A stretch of DNA of 64,000 nucleotides from Jacaranda mimosifolia (GCA_018894105.1 CM032131.1:3684501-3748500); one strand, 5' to 3'; positions 1 through 13,114 are shown, counted from the first letter of the stretch. Program-made: numbers and translations. Notes: generated by a model not told the origin, from the letters alone.

Positions 1-2586
1 AGAATCAAGATCCCAAGGACTTGCAAGTGGACCCCCGCAATCGATTCCATCCACAAGCAATGGATAGGTAAGCAAGTTTTTCTAATTACATCCCATGCAA
101 CTCTTGATATATTTTGCCTCACTTTTCACATAGACCCACGTAACCGTGCACCATCTATGGTACTAAATGTTAAGTCAAACCTACCAATCAATCTTTAACT
201 CAAGACGGACACCACATCATCCCCCATAATTGAGTGACAATGTGTAGGCGTTCCCAAGTCAAACTGCATCTAATGCTAAGTGTATGCTCACATCTTTCCT
301 CCTAAGTATGACCCCCGTAACTGAGTGCCATCGCACGGTAGCATCATCATGGCATACCCTATTGGTAAAAAGTTTGGATTAATTAAAAATATTTTAATTT
401 ATATCCATTTGGACTTAATATTAGAAAAGCACTTAGATATTCTAAGTGGAGGGATTTTTGCATGCAAAGATCTCACCATTTTATCTTCTTATTTATGTTT
501 TCTATATCCTAAACATGCATCTCATGCATCAATAGGATATGGAAAGCATAAATAAGTAAATGCGCCTAGCATGCTCCTAGGGAGGGATGACCATGTGCCT
601 AACCAAGTAGTGCAGTTAGAGCCATAGGTGTACCACCTAGTTCATTTTAGGTAGGTTGATTAAATTTAGCAATTACATGAGTGTATCCCATACATTCATA
701 GGTCTTCAAAAGTCTCCATGCCTCCAAAGGTCCCCATTGCTCCATGCAACAATTACATGAATAGGAAATCCTCACTCCTAGTGATTCTACTCTCATAACA
801 TTTACAAGGTAGAATTTAAGAAGCATGCAAGCCTCAATTTAATACAACACATTTCAGCAACTTTGAAACAAATAAAATAAATATTGAAGGCTCATGATAA
901 TCCCCATTCATTCATCATCCATTTAACAATTAAAGTGCTCAATCATGCTTCAAAAATTCAAGTTTAAGTGAGAATCAAATTCTCTAAAAACCTCCAATCA
1001 AACTCAAATCTCATTGGATCCAAAAATGACCAAAACACTTTTGATCAATCAATGACATGTTATATGATCATATAACATCAATTAATGCCAAATCAACATT
1101 CAACATTAATAACTATGAATTGAAACATGCTAAAACATGAATCAACACTTAAATCACATAAAATGGTGAATATTTCTAACATTTAGAAAATTGCTCTACC
1201 AATTTCGGAAGCTAATTAGTTTTGTGTGTGACCCAATAGGTTCTACTGTTCATTGGACATGGGTTCACAACTCTTTGTGATTTTTGAATATCTCATATTC
1301 ATTTTTGTTTAAAACTCCTTTTAAACTAATCGGCTCAATTCAATTAATCTCAATAATTAAAGAGTACCTAATTTCCATGGTCGATGTCCAACCTCAAGCC
1401 CAACTAATTAGCCAAACGAATATTATGGAGAATCATCATAGCTCTATGTGTACCATGCAAAAACGGTCCTTCCGTCTCTTATCTCTCGAAAGAGCCCAGG
1501 GCAAGATATTTGTCAGCTCCTTAATAGCCTTGATACTATGTCTCTATTCTTAATGTTCAATTTCCTTGTGTGACCTCACATTTGGAAAACTCCTTTTTCA
1601 AATTGTCACACCACCTTACCCAAGGATTTCTTGGAATCGATTGTTATAGAACACATAGGAGATGCAATTTTCCTTCACAAAAGCGATGAGTTGAATTCCA
1701 TCTTGGATCTCATAAACCTCCATGCCAAGTTGCTCATGCCCAACCTCAATCCGAAAGACCCACTAAATGGTCAAGGAAGAGTCAAAACATGAGGACCGAA
1801 CACAAAGTTACAATGGATCCTAAGGTCAAAGGACTAATAATATGCACTAGCGTAAGTGGGAGAATTAACCATTATCGATTTGCCACGATGGCTATCTAGT
1901 GGATTCTCCAGAGAGTCTTTAGTGCCTTGTTCTCTAACATGCACCCATACAGTTGCTCATAAAATTGAGCAATATCCAACTCTTGAATTTATGCATCATC
2001 AGTGCAGGTCTATCCATATCTTATATGCCGCATCCCATAAGATCCTATGACTTGAAAGATTTAAGATCACAACCGTGTGAGACTTATTCCATGGTCACCG
2101 AACCAAGTCCCGTAGTCATGAGTGATCTAGGGGCTTCATCCAAATACAAGTGCAGTAATAAAGAGCATAAGATGAAAATGGTCATATAAAAAATATCATT
2201 CAATCAATATTATTTTACAAGAAAATAACTTTTACAAGGCTAATCTAATTGGCTTGTTGGGCACTATTCCAACATATCCAACTCCTTGGATTTATGCATC
2301 ATTAGTGAAAGTCTATCCGGATCTTAGATGCCCTGTCTCTTAACATCCTTTGACTTGAAAGATTTAAGATCACGATCATATAAGACTTATTCCATTATCA
2401 CCACCCAGTGCGTGACCAAGTCCTGTAGTCGAGAGTGATCTAAGGGCTTCAACCAAATGCCAGTGAAGAAAATATAAGCATAAGATGAAGATGGCCATAT
2501 TATTAATATCATTAAATCAAGATTGTATTATAAGTGAAATAGTTTACAATGCTAATCTAATTGGCTTGCTGGGCACTATTCCAACA
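1..2586 (-). repeat. 3' LTR of the minus-strand copia element (cut by window start)
   Basis: Positions 1-560 match about 5636-6200 closely, as expected for paired LTRs, and the U3 end at 2586 matches the end at 11018. This copy lacks the stretch matching roughly 7130-8840 of the other LTR, including its TATA boxes, so its promoter is missing. Positions 1966-2275 and 2276-2586 are a tandem duplication of about 310 bp of the U3 end; each half finishes with a version of the LTR terminus (one at 2265-2275, one at 2576-2586). Confidence 0.8.
1966..2586 (-). repeat. Tandem duplication of LTR U3 end, about 310 bp x 2
   Basis: Both halves start with a form of ATATCCAACTCnTTG followed by 'atttatgcatcat', pass through the 'ttaagatca' block and the 'agtgatctaggggctt' block, and end with TTGGCTTG(T/C)TGGGCACTATTCCAACA. 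The first half therefore contains a buried LTR terminus. Confidence 0.75.
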
Positions 2587-2600
2587 ATCTCCCTCTTGCC
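2587..2600 (-). other. Polypurine tract of the copia element
   Basis: On the minus strand the purine run GGCAAGAGGGAGAT lies directly before the LTR start TGTTGGAA, where plus-strand DNA synthesis is primed in LTR retrotransposons. Its position fixes the LTR border at 2586. Confidence 0.8.
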
Positions 2601-5460
2601 TTAAAGTCAATTCCCCATAGCCTTAAAGCCCATATTCTCAAGATGTCATTCAAAAACCTTTTGCATAGGGGTTTTGTTAGTGGATCTACTATATTTTATT
2701 CCAAGGCAACTCTCTCCACTCGGATATTGCTTCTATCAATAATCTCGTGGATCAAATGATATTACCTCAATGTGTGCTTGGATTGCCTCAATATATGCTT
2801 GGATCACCTCAATATCTCTATTGAGGAAAGCAATTTTTACATCCATTTGACATATCTCTTAGTTATAATAAGTAGCTATGGAAAGTAGAATCCGAATAGA
2901 CTTAGGCATTACGATCGATGAAAAAGTTTCATCAAAATTGATACTGGGTCTTTGAGTATAACCTTTTGCTACTAGTTGCACCTTAAAGGTCACTACCTCT
3001 CCATCAACTCCAAGTTTTCGCTTATAGATCCACTTGCAACCAAAGGAAATAACCAATGGGAACTATTCCCTTTGGTGGATCTACCAAAGTCCATACTTTG
3101 TTGGAGTGCATGAAGTCCATTTCAGATCTCATCGCATCATGCTAATGTCCTGAGTCTATATCTAACATAGCTTCCTCATAAGTCTTGGGATCACTATTCG
3201 ATTGGCCCGTTTCATGAAGGAATCAAAACCTTTCAGGTTGCTTCTTGATTTGGTCCGACCATCTAAGAGGTTGTGTGCAGGGCTCCTGATGCTTACTTGT
3301 TTTTACCATTTGTAGGATTTGTTGATCTTTTTGAACTTCATCAAGTTTATTAACAACGCCATTTCTATTTAATGGAAATTCATTTTTAAAAAGTAGGCGT
3401 TCCTTAAAACAAACACCTTTTGTTCCGAGGGATCATAAAAGTAGTAACATAAAGACTCTCTTTAGTATCCCACTATCCAACTTGTCTCCCACTGTTTGTT
3501 CACGTATGCGAAAGACCCCCAAACTTTAAGGTAGTTGTAAGATAGTGCTTTGCCATTCCACATCTCATGTGGTGTTTTAGGCACTGACTTTGATGGTACT
3601 ACATTTTGTAGCATTGCCGCCATTTCTAAAGCGTACCCCCAAAAGGATGTGGGCACATCGAAAAAACTCATCATGGAACATACCATGTCTAACAATGTAC
3701 TGTTTCTCCTTTCGACTACTCCATTATGTTGGGATATGCTGGGTGGAGTATATTGTGAGAAAATTCCATTCCCTTTTAGATAATTCAAGAACTGGTACTT
3801 AAGTATTCTCCTCCTCAGTCCGATCGAAGAGCTTTAATACTAAGTCCCTTTTGCTTTTCCACTTTATTTCTATACTCTTTGAACTTTTCAAAAGCTTCGG
3901 ACTTGTACTTCATAAGATACACGTGTCCGAATCGACTATAATCATCAATAAAGGTGATGAAGTAGGAATAGTCTCATCTCGCACTAACTCTTAGTGCGCC
4001 ACAAATATCCATATGGATCAAATCCAAAGGATTTGTGGTTCGCTCCATTTGTCCTACAAATGGAGCCTTGGTCATTTTTCCCTTTAAACAAGATTCACAA
4101 GTAGGAAGTTCCTTAATGCCACAAGTATTTAGTGCTTTGAGAGCTTTTAACTTGTTTATCTTATATTTAGAAACATGTCTAAGTCTTGCCTGTCAAAGAA
4201 TGGCATGCTCTTGGTTATCTAATTTTCTTTTTCTTGATTGAATATGCATTAGTGAAGGTTAAGAATCTAGTATGTATAATCCATCGTTCAATATACCTTG
4301 AGCAATTAAAGAATCATTCTTTAATGCTTTCAATACACCATTCAATATAGGAAAATCAAATATTTCATTATCAACAACGGGTATTGAAATAATATTCTTA
4401 ACAAGTTGGGATACATAACAACAAGGATTTAACTCAATACAAGCATTCCCCAAGTCTAACTTTACTATGTCTTAGACCGTGGAGGCAACCTTTGCTCCAT
4501 TTTTGAGACGGAGGATCATATCCCCTTCACATAGACTGTTTCTTCTTTCCATCCCCTGTAACGAATTACAAAGATGAGAACTACATGCGGTATCAAATAC
4601 CCATGAGGAAGAATTAGTCGTTAAGTGCATTTCAATGAAGTATATACCTTTCCTAAGAGTGCCAAGGTATTCCTTGCAGTTTCTTTTCCAATGCCCCTTT
4701 TTGCTATAGTAAAAACAAGTTGTATTAGTCTTGTCACCTTTCTTTTTCTTAACTCCCCCCGAACCCTTCAAGGGTTGTTTCTCTTTCGAGGAGGAACTTT
4801 TCTTCCTCTGACCTCCCTTTCTAGGACCCCTAGGGCCCTTTTTCTTATAGACAGAAGCAACCATAAGAGGCCTTTCCTTTTTCATAGTCGCCTAAGTGAT
4901 CACAAGCATGTTCACCAATTTGTTAATCATAACCTCTTTCTTGGACATATTGAAGGTCATAATGAATTGATCGAACGAAAGGGGCAATGATTGGAGGATC
5001 AAATCCACATAAAAGTCATTTCCATGATCACATCAAGTGGTCGAAGCTTCTCAATGATCCCTATCATCTTGAGGCCGTGATCATGGACATTAGCACATTC
5101 ACCCATCTATGTCCTAAAGAGCTCTTTCGACAAAGCGAACCTTTTGTGTCAAGTTTGGACACTATACAACTCTTGTAAATGTTTATAGATCTCACATGCT
5201 CATGAGTCTTTTGAAGCACATTAGTCATGGAAGCCATCATAAGGCATCTTATTTGTAGATCATCATCCACAAGTTTAGCGAACACTTCGTGCACCTCATC
5301 GGTGGCATCGTCATCCAATGTGTCCAGCAGACATTGATCAAGGACGGTAAGTCCTCTTTTTGGAGTCAAGAATGACTTTAAGGTTCCTTAACTAATCATG
5401 GAAGTTAGGCCCGGTTAGCTTATTGGTTTTCAAAATACTTGTGAGTGGATTTTTAGCCAT
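2601..5460 (-). pseudogene. Copia gag-pol relic with an internal deletion
   Basis: The gag start is at 5460 (MAKNPLTSIL...), followed after 22 codons by an in-frame TAG at 5392-5394. Further parts, in order along the minus strand: gag fragments (5369-5064); a zinc knuckle at 4717-4676 whose second Cys is Tyr (CFYYSKKGHWKRNC); a protease site near 4600-4570 that reads D-T-A instead of D-T-G; a GAG-pre-integrase segment (4453-4259); integrase core remains (about 4030-3800) and the integrase HNGVVER-type segment (3788-3462); and the RT N-terminal half (3056-2859). The RT palm with its YVDD box and most of RNase H are absent. A short tail resembling the end of copia RNase H follows near 2690-2620, so an internal deletion joins RT to the pol C-terminus. 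Total coding span is about 2.9 kb, well short of a normal copia gag-pol. Confidence 0.85.
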
Positions 5461-7202
5461 TTTCTTTGTTTGAAGATTTCAAAAATCTAGAAGAGGCGAA
5501 AAAAGAATATAAGCATATGATTGAATTATTTATATTGCAAAAACTTGTTCATGGTCTTTCAAGCATGTTTTTCTCCCACTATTTTAACAAATCCTTCACT
5601 CCCTACAAGAATTCAGGAAATCTCATTTCCTAATGAGAATCAAGATCCCAATGACTTGCAAGTGGACCCCGATAACCGAGTGCCATCTGCAATCAATCGA
5701 AGGGTAAGCAACTTTTGCTAATTGCATCTCAAGCAACTCTTGATGTATTTTTCCTTATTTTTCACATAGACCCACGTAAACATGTGCCATCTATGTTACT
5801 AGGTGTTAAATCCATCCTACCAATCAAATTTTGATTCAAGACGGGCACCACAACATCCACCGTAATCAAGTGCCAATGTATGGGCATTTTTTATTCAAAA
5901 CGCATCTCATGCTAAGTGTAAGCTCACAGCTTTCCTCTTAAGTGTAATCCTCTTAACCAAGTGCCATCACACAAAAAATGGTAGCATCATCATGGCATAC
6001 ACTATTGGTAAAAGGCTTGGATTAATTAAAACTCCTTTCAATTTATATCCAATTTGATTTAATATTTAAAAAGCACTTAGACATTCTAAGTAGAAGGTTT
6101 TTGCTTGCAAAGATCTCATCATTTTATCTTCTTATTTAAGTTCTCTATATCCTAACCATGCATCTCATACATTAATAAGATATGGAAAGCATAAATAAGT
6201 AAATATGCCTAGCATGCTTCTAAAGTGGGATGACCATGAGCCTAACAAAGTGGTGCATTTAGAGCTATAGGTGCGCCACCTAGTTGATTTGAAGTGAGTT
6301 GATTAAATCTAGCTATTAGATGAGTGTATCCCCATACATTCGTGGGTCTTCAAAAGTCTCCATGCCTCCAATGGCCTTCTTTGCTCCATGCAATATAAAC
6401 ATGAGAAGAAATCCTCACTCCTTGTGATTCTACTCTCATAACTTTTAAAAGATAAAATAAAAGAGGCATGCAAGCCTTTATTTAATACAACTCTTTTCAA
6501 CAACCTGAAATAAATAAAATCAATATTAAAGGCTCATGATCATCCCCATTCATTCATTGTCTATTCAACAATTAAATGAATAAATCTATAATTAAAAATT
6601 AATTCCAACAATTAAATGCTTATCTCATAAACAAATAATTGGCCGAGCATAACTTTTATGCCATAAATTGAAGATTAACTTTAACCAATTTTTAAAAGCA
6701 TTCAAAAATATCAAACATAATTTTGTGACCTTGCACAACTCTTGTGCACCCAATACATGTGATTTAAAATTATTTTGGTCATCAAAGGAACCTAAATAAT
6801 GGCTCAAAACTCACCAAACCTAAAACCAAGTGCTACCCGGACGAGCGTGCATGCGGCTAGGCTATGACTCTAGGTCACTGCCCTGCCAGCGTGTGCACCT
6901 GGCTCGACAACTATCCTATTTTTAGGTTATGGCCGAGTCAAGCCAATTTTGGCTTAACTTTTATGCATCAAAAATTTTAGAACACATTCTAAACATTAAA
7001 TCACACATCATGGATGAATTTCCAGATTCAAAACACCTTTTAAAAATGAAAATTCAAGTGCTCAAACATGCTTCCAAAAACTAGCTTAAGTAAGAATCAT
7101 ATTCTTCAAAGGTGATCTTTAACACATGAATGAACACCTTGAAAATGGAGGGAAAATTGAGAATCTAATTCTTCACTTGCTAAATTGTGTGTGTGTCATC
7201 CC

Positions 7203-7230
7203 CTCACTCTATATCTATATATAGAGTGAG
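7203..7230 (-). promoter_or_regulatory. LTR promoter TATA box inside an inverted repeat
   Basis: The minus strand reads TATATATAG (rc of 7215-7223). The 12-bp arms CTCACTCTATAT (7203-7214) and ATATAGAGTGAG (7219-7230) are exact inverted copies. This is the likely core promoter for minus-strand transcription of the copia element. Confidence 0.55.
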
Positions 7231-8454
7231 GTTGGTGTGATGTCAAGGTGGCATCACACCTTCCTCAAGGGGGGAGGCGGACCACCAACATGTATGCCAT
7301 GTATGCTTAGTTGGCTAATTCAAATCTAATTTGAATTTGTGTGTAATTGAATTACATTTGAAATCTAATCTCAAATTAATTAAATGTCACACTAAAATAA
7401 TTCTATCATTTGAATTTTCCCTCCAAAGGATATTCTCTTCACTAATTAAATTAAATAATTTAATTTAATTAATTAATTAATTCTTAACTTAACTTTTAAG
7501 TCAACTAGCTTAACTCTTTAAGCTTAATTTTGTTAACTTAACTCTTTAAGCTAACTTGACCAATTGATGGTCACATGGCTCCATGTAATTAACTCTTTAA
7601 TTATTGGTCTAATTTAGCTCCTTAAATTAGTTGATTAAGTTAATAAATTAATCAAGCCAAAATTGACATTAATTTCAATCACCCAAAAATCGATCTCTAT
7701 GAAGGGAATTTTCTAACACTTAGAAGATTACTCCATTACTTTGAAAATGTAATTAGCTTTTATGTGTGACTTGATAGGTTCTACCATTCATTGGACTTAG
7801 GCACACAACTCCTTGTGACTTTTGAATATCATATATGAAGCAAGTAAGGCACTAGGATCTAATTATAAAAACTTCAGAAGTTAAATAAACTAGTTCTTAG
7901 ATGCTAACTAGGATCAAATCATGCCTAACATCCAAATTTAGATAGAGAGTTACCTTGAAATGCTAATATCCAAGGAGAAAGTTGTGAACTTTTCATCAAT
8001 CTAGAATATTCCAGAAACAACGCAGTAGGAATAGAGTTATTTTTAACTTTGTTAAAACTCCTCCAAAATTCACGAAAAAAATACTAAAACATCCCAACAC
8101 CTTGGAGGAAACACAATAAAATTTTTGAATCAAAAATATTTCTGGATCTCCCTGGAAAAAATCGCCAAATTGGTGCTCTGCTCAAGTGGATCTCCAAACC
8201 GTAGCAAACTAACTTGTTCACCTCTATTGATATGATCCACACACCAAAAAAAATTCCAAATTATCCTCACTATAAGCTGGAATAAGAGACAAGAATGATA
8301 ATGGTGGAGGCCGATTTGAGGTAGGGAAGAAGAAGAAGAGAGCAAAGCTTTTAACACATGAATGCAATGCTTGCAAGGTGTTTTTGGAGGGAATTGCAAA
8401 AGAATCTAATTCTTTCACACTTTCAGAGCTGACCTATCCTCACACCCTCTATAT

Positions 8455-8463
8455 CTATATATA
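8455..8463 (-). promoter_or_regulatory. Second LTR TATA box (duplicate unit)
   Basis: The minus strand reads TATATATAG in the same context as the box at 7215, 1240 bp away, with imperfect palindromic arms (CACCCTCTATAT / ATATAGGGTGAG). The stretch below it (8450 down to about 7850) would be the R-U5 leader. Confidence 0.55.
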
Positions 8464-8985
8464 GGGTGAGTTTGGTGCGATGCCAAGTTGCATTGCCAAG
8501 GTGGCAAATGCAAATTGAAATATAATTTGAATTTCATGTGCATCTTAATTACATTTGAAATCTAATTTCAAGCTAATTAAGATGCTAATTCAAATGAACA
8601 TTTCATTTGAATTTTCCCTCCAAAATGTATTCTTCCCATTAATTAAATTAAACACTTTAATTTAATAAATTAACATTTGACTTAACTCTTTAAGTTAACT
8701 TGACCAATTGATGGTCACTTCGGCACCAAATAATTAACTCTTTAATTATTGATCTAATTTAACCTTTTAAATTAATTGATTAATTTACCACTTAAATTAA
8801 TCAAGCCAAAATTAACCTTTAAATTAGACACCTCAAAATCGGTCCACTAGGAGAAATTCTCTAACTCTTAGAAAATTGCTCCATCAACTAGGAAGCTAAT
8901 TGAATTTTGTGTGTGACCCAATAGGTTCCACCATTCATTGGACATGGGCTCACAACTCCTTGTGACTTTTGAATATCATATATTC

Positions 8986-11018
8986 ATTTTAGTTCAAAAC
9001 ACTTTTAAACTAATTGACTCAGTTCAATTAATCTTATTAATTGAAGAGTACCCAATCTCCATGGTCGATGTCCAACCTCAAGCCCATGGAGCCTAACTAA
9101 TTGGCCAAAATGAATGTTTTGGAGAACCATTATAGCTTTACGCTTACCATGCAAATACGGTCCTTCCGTCTCTTATCTCCCGAAAGATGCCTAGGGTAAG
9201 ATATTTATCGGCTCCCTAATAGCCTCGATACTATGTCTCTATTCCCAATGTTCAATTCCCTTGTGTGGCCTCAACTTTGAAAAACTCCTTTTCCAAATTG
9301 TCACACCACCTGGCGTAAGGATTTTTCGGAATCGACCATTATAGAATACATAGGAGATGCACTCACCCTTCACAAAAGTGAGGAGTCGAATTCCATCTTG
9401 GATCTCGCAAAACTCCATGCCAAGTAGCTCATACCCAACCTCAACCCGAAAGACCCACTAAGTGGTCAAGAAAGAGTCAAAGCATGAGGACCAGACAAAA
9501 GGTTACTATGGATCCTCAAGTCAAAGGATTAATAATATGCACTAGCGTAAGCTGGAGAAATTACCACTACCGACTTGCTGCTACGGCTATCTAGTGGATT
9601 CTCCGGTGGGCCTCCAGTGCCTTGTTTTCTAAATAACACCCACTAACATACACTCACACCTCATACGATTGCTCATGGAATGAAGCAATATAAAACTCTT
9701 GGATTTATGTATCGTTAATGCCAGTCTATCTAGATCTTAGATGCCCCGTCTCATAAGATCCTATGACTTGGAAGATTTAAGATCACAACCGTGTGAGACT
9801 TATTCCATGGTCATCAAACCAAGTCCCGTAGTCAAGAGTGATCTAAGGGCTTCATCTAAGTGCAAGTGAAGTAATAAAGAGCATAAGATGAAGATGGCCA
9901 TATAAAGAATATCAATCAATCAAGATTATTTTTCAAGGAAATGGCTTTACAAGGCCAATCCTATTGGATTGCCGAGAACTATTCTAATAATATATTCATT
10001 TTAGTTCAAACTCCTTTAAACTAATCGACTCAATTCAATTAATCTCCTTTAATTGAAGAGTACCCAATTTTCATGGTCAATGTCCAAGCTCAAGCCTATG
10101 GAACCCAACTAATTGGCCGAAATGAATGCTTTTAGAAAACCATCATAGCTTTATACATGCCATGCAAATACAGGTCCTTTTGTCTCCTATCTCTTGAAAG
10201 ATGCCTAGGGCAAGATATTTGTCAGTTCCCTAATAGCCTCGATACTATATCTCTATTCCTAATGTTCAATTCCACTTTATGACCTCATCATTGAAAAACT
10301 CCTTTTTCCAAATGATCATACTATCTCGCACAAGGATTTCTTGGAATCCATCATTATAGAATACATAGGAGATGTATTCGTCCTTCACAAATACGAAGAG
10401 TCAGATTCCATATTGGATCTCACAAACCTCCATGTTTAAGTAGCTCATGCCTAATAACCACCGTAACGGCCTACTAAGTGACTAAGGAGGTGCAATGCAT
10501 GAGAACCTAAACACAAATTTACCATGGATTCTCAGGTCAAAGGACTAATTATATGCACTAGCATAAGCGGGAGAATTTGCCACTACCGACTTGCCACTCC
10601 AGCTATCTAGTAGATTCTCTGGTAGGTCTTCATTGTCATGCTCCGAAATAAGCACCCATTAACATACATCCATATCTCATATGGGATTGCGCATGGAATG
10701 GAGCAATATCCAACTCCTTGGATTTATGAATTGTTATTGCAAATCTATCCGGATCTTAGATGCCCTGTCTCTTAAGATCCTTTGACTTGAAAGATTTAAG
10801 ATCATGACCATATAAGACTTATTCCATGATCACCACCCAGTGCGTGACCAAGTCCTGTAGTCGAGAGTGATCTAAGGGCTTAAACCAAATGCCAGTGAAG
10901 AAAATATAAGCATAAGATGAAGATGGCCATATTATTAATATCATTCAATCAAGATTGTATCACACGTGAAATAGTTTACATCACCAACCTAATTTGCTTG
11001 CTGGGCACTATTCCAACA
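8986..11018 (-). repeat. Tandem duplication inside copia LTR, about 1.0 kb x 2
   Basis: The block starting 'tatattcattttagttcaaa' at about 8986 recurs at about 9991. Both run through the same landmarks: 'tgaagagtacccaat', 'cctcgatacta', 'aggactaat..atatgcactagc' and 'agtgatctaagggctt', to a version of the LTR end (about 9985 and 11018). The two copies differ by many substitutions. Confidence 0.75.
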
Positions 11019-12715
11019 CAAGTAACCCTCATAGTATTTCAATTTTCTTCTTGATTGGTGAAATTTTTTCTTCATGGGAATTGAATTACATAAGAAGAAT
11101 CTTTGTATATGCATCGATTATCAAGCAAAAACAATCCTTCTTTGGAAAATATTACCTATATGTAGTACCAATTATCAAGCGAAACATTTTCAATTATCAA
11201 TATTTTTTCTTTTTTGGATGTGGCACTACACATGCAGTTCAATTATCAATCGCTTTTGTTTTTCAGATGGGGCATTTCATATGCAGTAAATTATCAATCT
11301 CTTTTCTTTTTTGAATGGGGGGTTACATATGTAGTACACATATCCATCTTTTTGCTGGATTTCTTTTATCAGATATATCCATCTTTTCTCTGGATTTCTT
11401 TTATTTTGTTTGAGGATTACTTTTGAATCAAGACCAATTTCTTTTGTTCTATTTGAGGATTACATTCCAATTAAGACCAAAGAACTTTTTCTTATGTTAT
11501 CTTTAGGGATTATGTTCCAATTAAGACCAAACAGCTTTCTTAACCCCACTTCGTCTCTCCCAAAAAGAAAAAAAGACAAGAAACATTAATGTTGTATATG
11601 TTCAATATACACAAGTAATCCACTTACATGGTGCATGTTCAAGGAATAAAAAACAAATACAAGGTTAGATTTTCCCTTTTTTTTTATATCAACAAGTTAA
11701 AAATAATGGCACTACATTGAGTTTACTGGAGTCACATTATTTTTAATTGTACTATGTATTTTATATTTGTTTTTTGGCATGGACTTTCAAGCTTTGAAAA
11801 CCTTGTTAATGAGCATGAGGGTTAATTCATTTTTACAACATCAATAGTTCGATTTCATTTTGGTAAGGAATGAACTTATAATGCATAATAACATCATGGA
11901 CTAACTTGATACTTTCGAAACTTATAGTTATAGAGGACTAACCTAGTTCTTCATGTTCATGTCAAATTATCTAACTCAACCATATAACCAAGAAGTATTA
12001 CCTATGCATTTAGATAAAGTATTCCCAATGAGGATTAGAAACATTTCTGCATTGTTATGTTGAGTAAGATTTTAGGTTTTTATATTCAAATTCCAAATTA
12101 TATAGTAACGTTTGATAATCTTGAGAGTGGTAATGATAATCATTTTGATCGGTATTATAACGGTAAAATCTTTGGCCAAAAACTGTTCTTCGGTGACCCC
12201 CGTACGTGTTTAAGAATAGTTAAAATTTTAGCTAAAAAGACAAAATAAGGTTCTAGTTGGGATGCCTCATCGTAGTTCTAAGGTGCTTAAGGACTGAAAA
12301 AATACACATATTTTAAATGCATCATATATAATTAATATTTTAACATGTGATAATCATGAAAATGATAAAGACTTCAATTCGCCTTGAAAATAATGTTATG
12401 CTTTTGTAGCTACTTAAACATGTGAAAAGCACAAGCAAGCGACTAATAAAATGAATATATATATATATATATTTGAATTTGCATTTGAGAAGCTTGTTGT
12501 CTTCTCTATACCTGTTTCGATCAGTACTACATTAGTTTTACCTATATCGATCTTAAAATTCTCATTGCACTGCCTCTTTTCAATAAATATACAAATCTTC
12601 TCAGGACTCTAATTAAGGGTTGCATTTATTGCTTTGAATTTTCTTTTTAACTTTGAGTTTCTTTCCTTGGAAATTGAAATTTTATTCTGCATTGAAGATT
12701 TGTTTCAAACGTTCT

Positions 12716-12991
12716 TTAATCGAAATCCAATAGAATTGGTAAAATCAAAAGTATGAGAATAATTCCAACTTTGACTGCAACTTTAACAATTATCGGCCAA
12801 AAGTGTACATCAGAAGGTAGCCCCAATTCAAGAGGTTCTGGATGACTACAAATGGTAGAATCATCATAACTACTTTCTGATGTTGGGTGTCGAATCTTCT
12901 CAACATCCATCTGAATATTGATGTAAGGTAGAGATGAGGATGTGGAAGGATTAGTTGTTAGTAAAGGGACGGAAGCGAATGTGAAAGCCAT
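12716..12991 (-). CDS. Hypothetical small protein with C-terminal hydrophobic segment
   Basis: A 91-codon frame starting MAFTFASVPLLTTNPSTSSS. It has a Ser/Thr/Pro-rich N-terminal third, an acidic middle, and a hydrophobic stretch at about residues 66-90 (IIVKVAVKVGIILILLILPI) ending in LLDFD, suggesting a tail-type membrane anchor. The frame is also open upstream of this Met to about 13065 (…SILAFNYSTAITDFL then MAFT), so the real start may lie further up or the piece may be a last exon. An AATAAA-like signal follows the stop on the minus strand. The first 50 residues, and the upstream in-frame part, are kept in the neighbouring repeat copy. I do not recognise the family. Confidence 0.35.
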   Translation of the reverse strand: MAFTFASVPLLTTNPSTSSSLPYINIQMDVEKIRHPTSESSYDDSTICSHPEPLELGLPSDVHFWPIIVKVAVKVGIILILLILPILLDFD

Positions 12992-13078
12992 GAGGAAATC
13001 AGTTATTGCAGTGGAGTAATTAAAGGCAAGGATGCTTAAAAAGTTGAATTCTGATATTCTTCTTCAAATATCTCCAAT

Positions 13079-13114
<36 letters not shown>
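13079..13114. repeat. Compound (AC)n(AT)n microsatellite
   Basis: An AC run followed by AT, at the joint between copies 1 and 2 of the 2.1-kb repeat. A shorter version (CACACC then AT) marks the next joint at about 15235-15258. Confidence 0.9.

Larger units (their letters stand above)
1..11018 (-). mobile_element. Ty1/copia LTR retrotransposon, degenerate, minus strand
   Basis: An LTR element read right to left. The right end at 11018 and the inner border at 2586 share the same terminal sequence (plus strand ...CTGGGCACTATTCCAACA), which read on the minus strand gives an LTR start TGTTGGAATAGTGCC. The internal part holds gag, protease, integrase and reverse transcriptase relics in copia order (integrase before RT). 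The left LTR is cut by the window start. The coding region carries stops, frameshifts and a large deletion, so the copy cannot move by itself. Its long LTRs (over 2 kb) suggest a large-LTR copia lineage; I do not assign it more finely. Confidence 0.85.
5530..11018 (-). repeat. 5' LTR of the copia element, enlarged by internal duplications
   Basis: Begins near 5530 (inner edge not exact, as no clear primer-binding site is visible before the gag start at 5460) and ends at 11018 with the LTR terminus. At about 5.5 kb it is more than twice the 2182-bp related solo LTR at 54647-56828. The excess comes from at least two tandem duplications: about 7790-8940 repeats a promoter-bearing unit of about 1.15-1.24 kb, and about 8986-9990 is repeated at 9990-11018. 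Confidence 0.75.

Noticed and set aside
8130..8418. Minus-strand frames of 64-89 codons in the copia 5' LTR
   Set aside because: They lie in the transcribed leader (R-U5) of the LTR, just after the TATA box, are not kept in the other LTR, and have no protein-like pattern.
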